Below are positions 62,494-64,000 of a DNA stretch of 64,000 bases, in pieces. The stretch spans positions 558,001-622,000 of the forward strand of contig JAXQJY010000026.1 in the NCBI GenBank assembly GCA_037042185.1, read 5' to 3'. The DNA is from Sordariomycetes sp. S80-01Y. Taxonomy: Eukaryota; Ascomycota; Sordariomycetes. The notes beneath the pieces were generated by a model. It was not told the DNA's origin, ran no database searches, and saw only the letters and a program-made list of their open reading frames with translations. Position 1 is the first letter of the stretch, and every line of letters begins with the position of its first letter. The translations under genes were made by a program, and so were the position numbers.

Positions 62494-64000
62494 TTAATTC
62501 ATGCTCTGGTTCAGCATCGACCAGAACGAAGTGTCCACTCCCTGCAGCGCCCAGTCATCCGGGTCAAGAGAAACGTCAAGCCAGCTGTTCGGGCTCCAGC
62601 TAACATCACCACTTGAGTGTCCAGTCAATGACCCCGTGCCTTGATCTGGCTGCATGGACATGCCCGTGTCGAAGCTCAATGACATGGGAGCACATTCGAA
62701 GCTGAACTCGCCGTCAAGCCCACCGAGGAACCCATCACCCAGTGTCGGGTCTGAGCTACCAATCACAATAGGTCTGATTGCTGTCGGTCCTGCCCGCTCT
62801 TGGGGGTTTTGCGCTATGTTGACGGTACCCAGCATCGGCACGTTGAATGCCACGCCCGATTGGTCTATGCTGCCCTTCAAGATGCCCGACAAACGCTTTA
62901 TCGTCTCGTAGCTCTCTTGGCTGAGCTTTTCTCTCTTCAGATCTGCCAAGGCTTTGAACGCTGCAATTGTCTCGTCTATCAACCTCGCATCAGCCTCCCT
63001 CTCAAGGCCAGTGACGACACCCAGGTAGCCAAGGCACAGCGCCATGGCCGCTATCAGTGCGGCATAATCCACGTGTCTCCCAGCCATGTAGATGACGTAG
63101 TCCTTTCTGAAGGCGAGAAACCTTTCGAGTATGCAGCGGGCGGCATGGAGACACGTTTTGCGGTTGTACTCGTATCGTCGAAGCTGGCTGCCGTTCTCAC
63201 GCACGATGAAGGGGAGGTGCAGAAGGACCAGCAAAGTGTAGTGGCGGACCTGTAAGCGCAATGCTGCGTTCTTGAGGAAGACTTCTTCAGGCGTCTGGTG
63301 AGTGGGAAGGGTGACCTGCGGGATTTCCCACCAGAGGTCGGGTACGAGCCTTGCGCTGGCCTCCATTTCAGCGTCGATGGACTGGGTGGCAGCATAGCTC
63401 TCCTGGGAGTTTAGATCGTACATGTCTTGACGGTCGGCAATGCGTCCTGCAAGAACAGCATAATTCTTGTTCATCGTATCCAGCTCGTTGTCGCTCTCCA
63501 TGAGTCCCTTGTTTGCAAAGGTGTTGTTTCTGGAGCCAGCCGGAAGCCCCAGGATCAGTGAGTGGTAACGGTCGCAGCAATTCGCCTTGTACCAAAGAAC
63601 ATCGGGGTCAGCTGGATATCTCGAGCCGACGGAGCGCACAGCCGGACGAGGGCGCCCTAACCCCAAAAGCTGGCCCATGCCGAGGGCTCGTCGCGAGGCC
63701 ATCCAAGCTTTTCTCAGGTGTCCTGCATCTCCGTGGAACCAGACCTGAAGGATGAGACACTCCAGACCTTCGAGGGAACCGACTAGATCATCAACAGAAG
63801 TAACCAGATTGTAAGTGGCGCTGATCCAGGACGACACGACTTGACATGGGAGTCGATCGCCAAGGTCAAGCGTGGCCAGTCGATTTTGCGGCAGCAACTG
63901 GAGACAGAGCGTGTACTGGAGCAGCCTCTTTGCTATTACTGCAGGATGGCAGGTCGAAGCTGGATACGTCTCCTCTGCGAGCGCTGAAGGTGGCTCGGCC
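62494..64000 (-). CDS. fungal-specific transcription factor, C-terminal part (cut by the window)
   Basis: The minus-strand frame is open from stop 62494 to the window edge, about 502 codons with no intron. It lacks the zinc-cluster end, which must lie to the right of this window. The sequence has the helical middle-homology region of fungal_trans factors (VLWYKANCCDRYHSLILGLP, around the first 150 residues), VLLHLPFIVRENGSQL and an acidic, Ser/Gly-rich C-terminus (DVSLDPDDW) typical of an activation domain. Neighbour of the GH43 gene, with 97 bp between their stops. Target unknown. Confidence 0.85.
   Translation of the reverse strand, partial: AEPPSALAEETYPASTCHPAVIAKRLLQYTLCLQLLPQNRLATLDLGDRLPCQVVSSWISATYNLVTSVDDLVGSLEGLECLILQVWFHGDAGHLRKAWMASRRALGMGQLLGLGRPRPAVRSVGSRYPADPDVLWYKANCCDRYHSLILGLPAGSRNNTFANKGLMESDNELDTMNKNYAVLAGRIADRQDMYDLNSQESYAATQSIDAEMEASARLVPDLWWEIPQVTLPTHQTPEEVFLKNAALRLQVRHYTLLVLLHLPFIVRENGSQLRRYEYNRKTCLHAARCILERFLAFRKDYVIYMAGRHVDYAALIAAMALCLGYLGVVTGLEREADARLIDETIAAFKALADLKREKLSQESYETIKRLSGILKGSIDQSGVAFNVPMLGTVNIAQNPQERAGPTAIRPIVIGSSDPTLGDGFLGGLDGEFSFECAPMSLSFDTGMSMQPDQGTGSLTGHSSGDVSWSPNSWLDVSLDPDDWALQGVDTSFWSMLNQSMN

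Overview
The window is a piece of a filamentous ascomycete (Pezizomycotina) chromosome, most likely a plant- or insect-associated Sordariomycete. The reasons are short GT...AG introns (46-82 nt) that restore reading frames, Zn2Cys6 transcription factors, a PTH11-like receptor, a cutinase, an epoxide hydrolase, a GH43 enzyme, LysM and AltA1-like secreted proteins, and no bacterial operon structure. I rebuilt the gene models by hand from frame continuity across GT...AG introns and from conserved motifs. Family names rest on motifs I can see; no database search was possible.

Layout. 0-10 kb: an EthA-type Baeyer-Villiger monooxygenase (BVMO), a Zn2Cys6 regulator, a membrane-type SDR, an HSL-type alpha/beta hydrolase, a Cys-cluster protein and a second SDR. 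Together they look like a ketone -> ester -> acid plus alcohol catabolic module. 11-17.6 kb: a three-exon fatty acid desaturase, a GH128-like secreted glucanase, a BCS1-like AAA ATPase and a small secreted cysteine-rich protein. 17.9-28.7 kb is an accessory, repeat-bearing tract. It holds a 0.7-kb diverged duplication, a pair of MITE-like elements, a LysM fragment beside a GH18-chitinase C-terminal relic, an AltA1-like effector candidate, a stand-alone TIR-like gene and a 2OG-Fe(II) oxygenase. 28.7-40.5 kb: a PTH11-like 7TM protein, a secreted epoxide hydrolase, a cutinase, a WecC/WbpA-type nucleotide-sugar dehydrogenase head-to-head with a processive GT2, and a GPI-anchored cysteine-rich protein. 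42-53.3 kb: an S41 protease-like protein, a tRNA-Met relic, a Zn2Cys6 regulator, a DUF1365 membrane protein, a nine-exon BVMO and an Asp/Glu-racemase-like protein lacking both catalytic cysteines. 53.4-64 kb: a giant secreted SGNH-hydrolase/FN3 protein with a hydrophobic C-terminal module, an unknown secreted protein, a small membrane protein, a GH43 enzyme and a fungal transcription factor cut by the window edge.

The best candidates for something undescribed are the TIR-like/2OG oxygenase pair (26.3-28.2 kb), the SGNH-FN3 protein whose C-terminal module resembles that of killer-toxin-like chitinases (53.5-56.9 kb), and the HexNAc-uronate-type dehydrogenase facing a polysaccharide synthase (34.4-39.3 kb).
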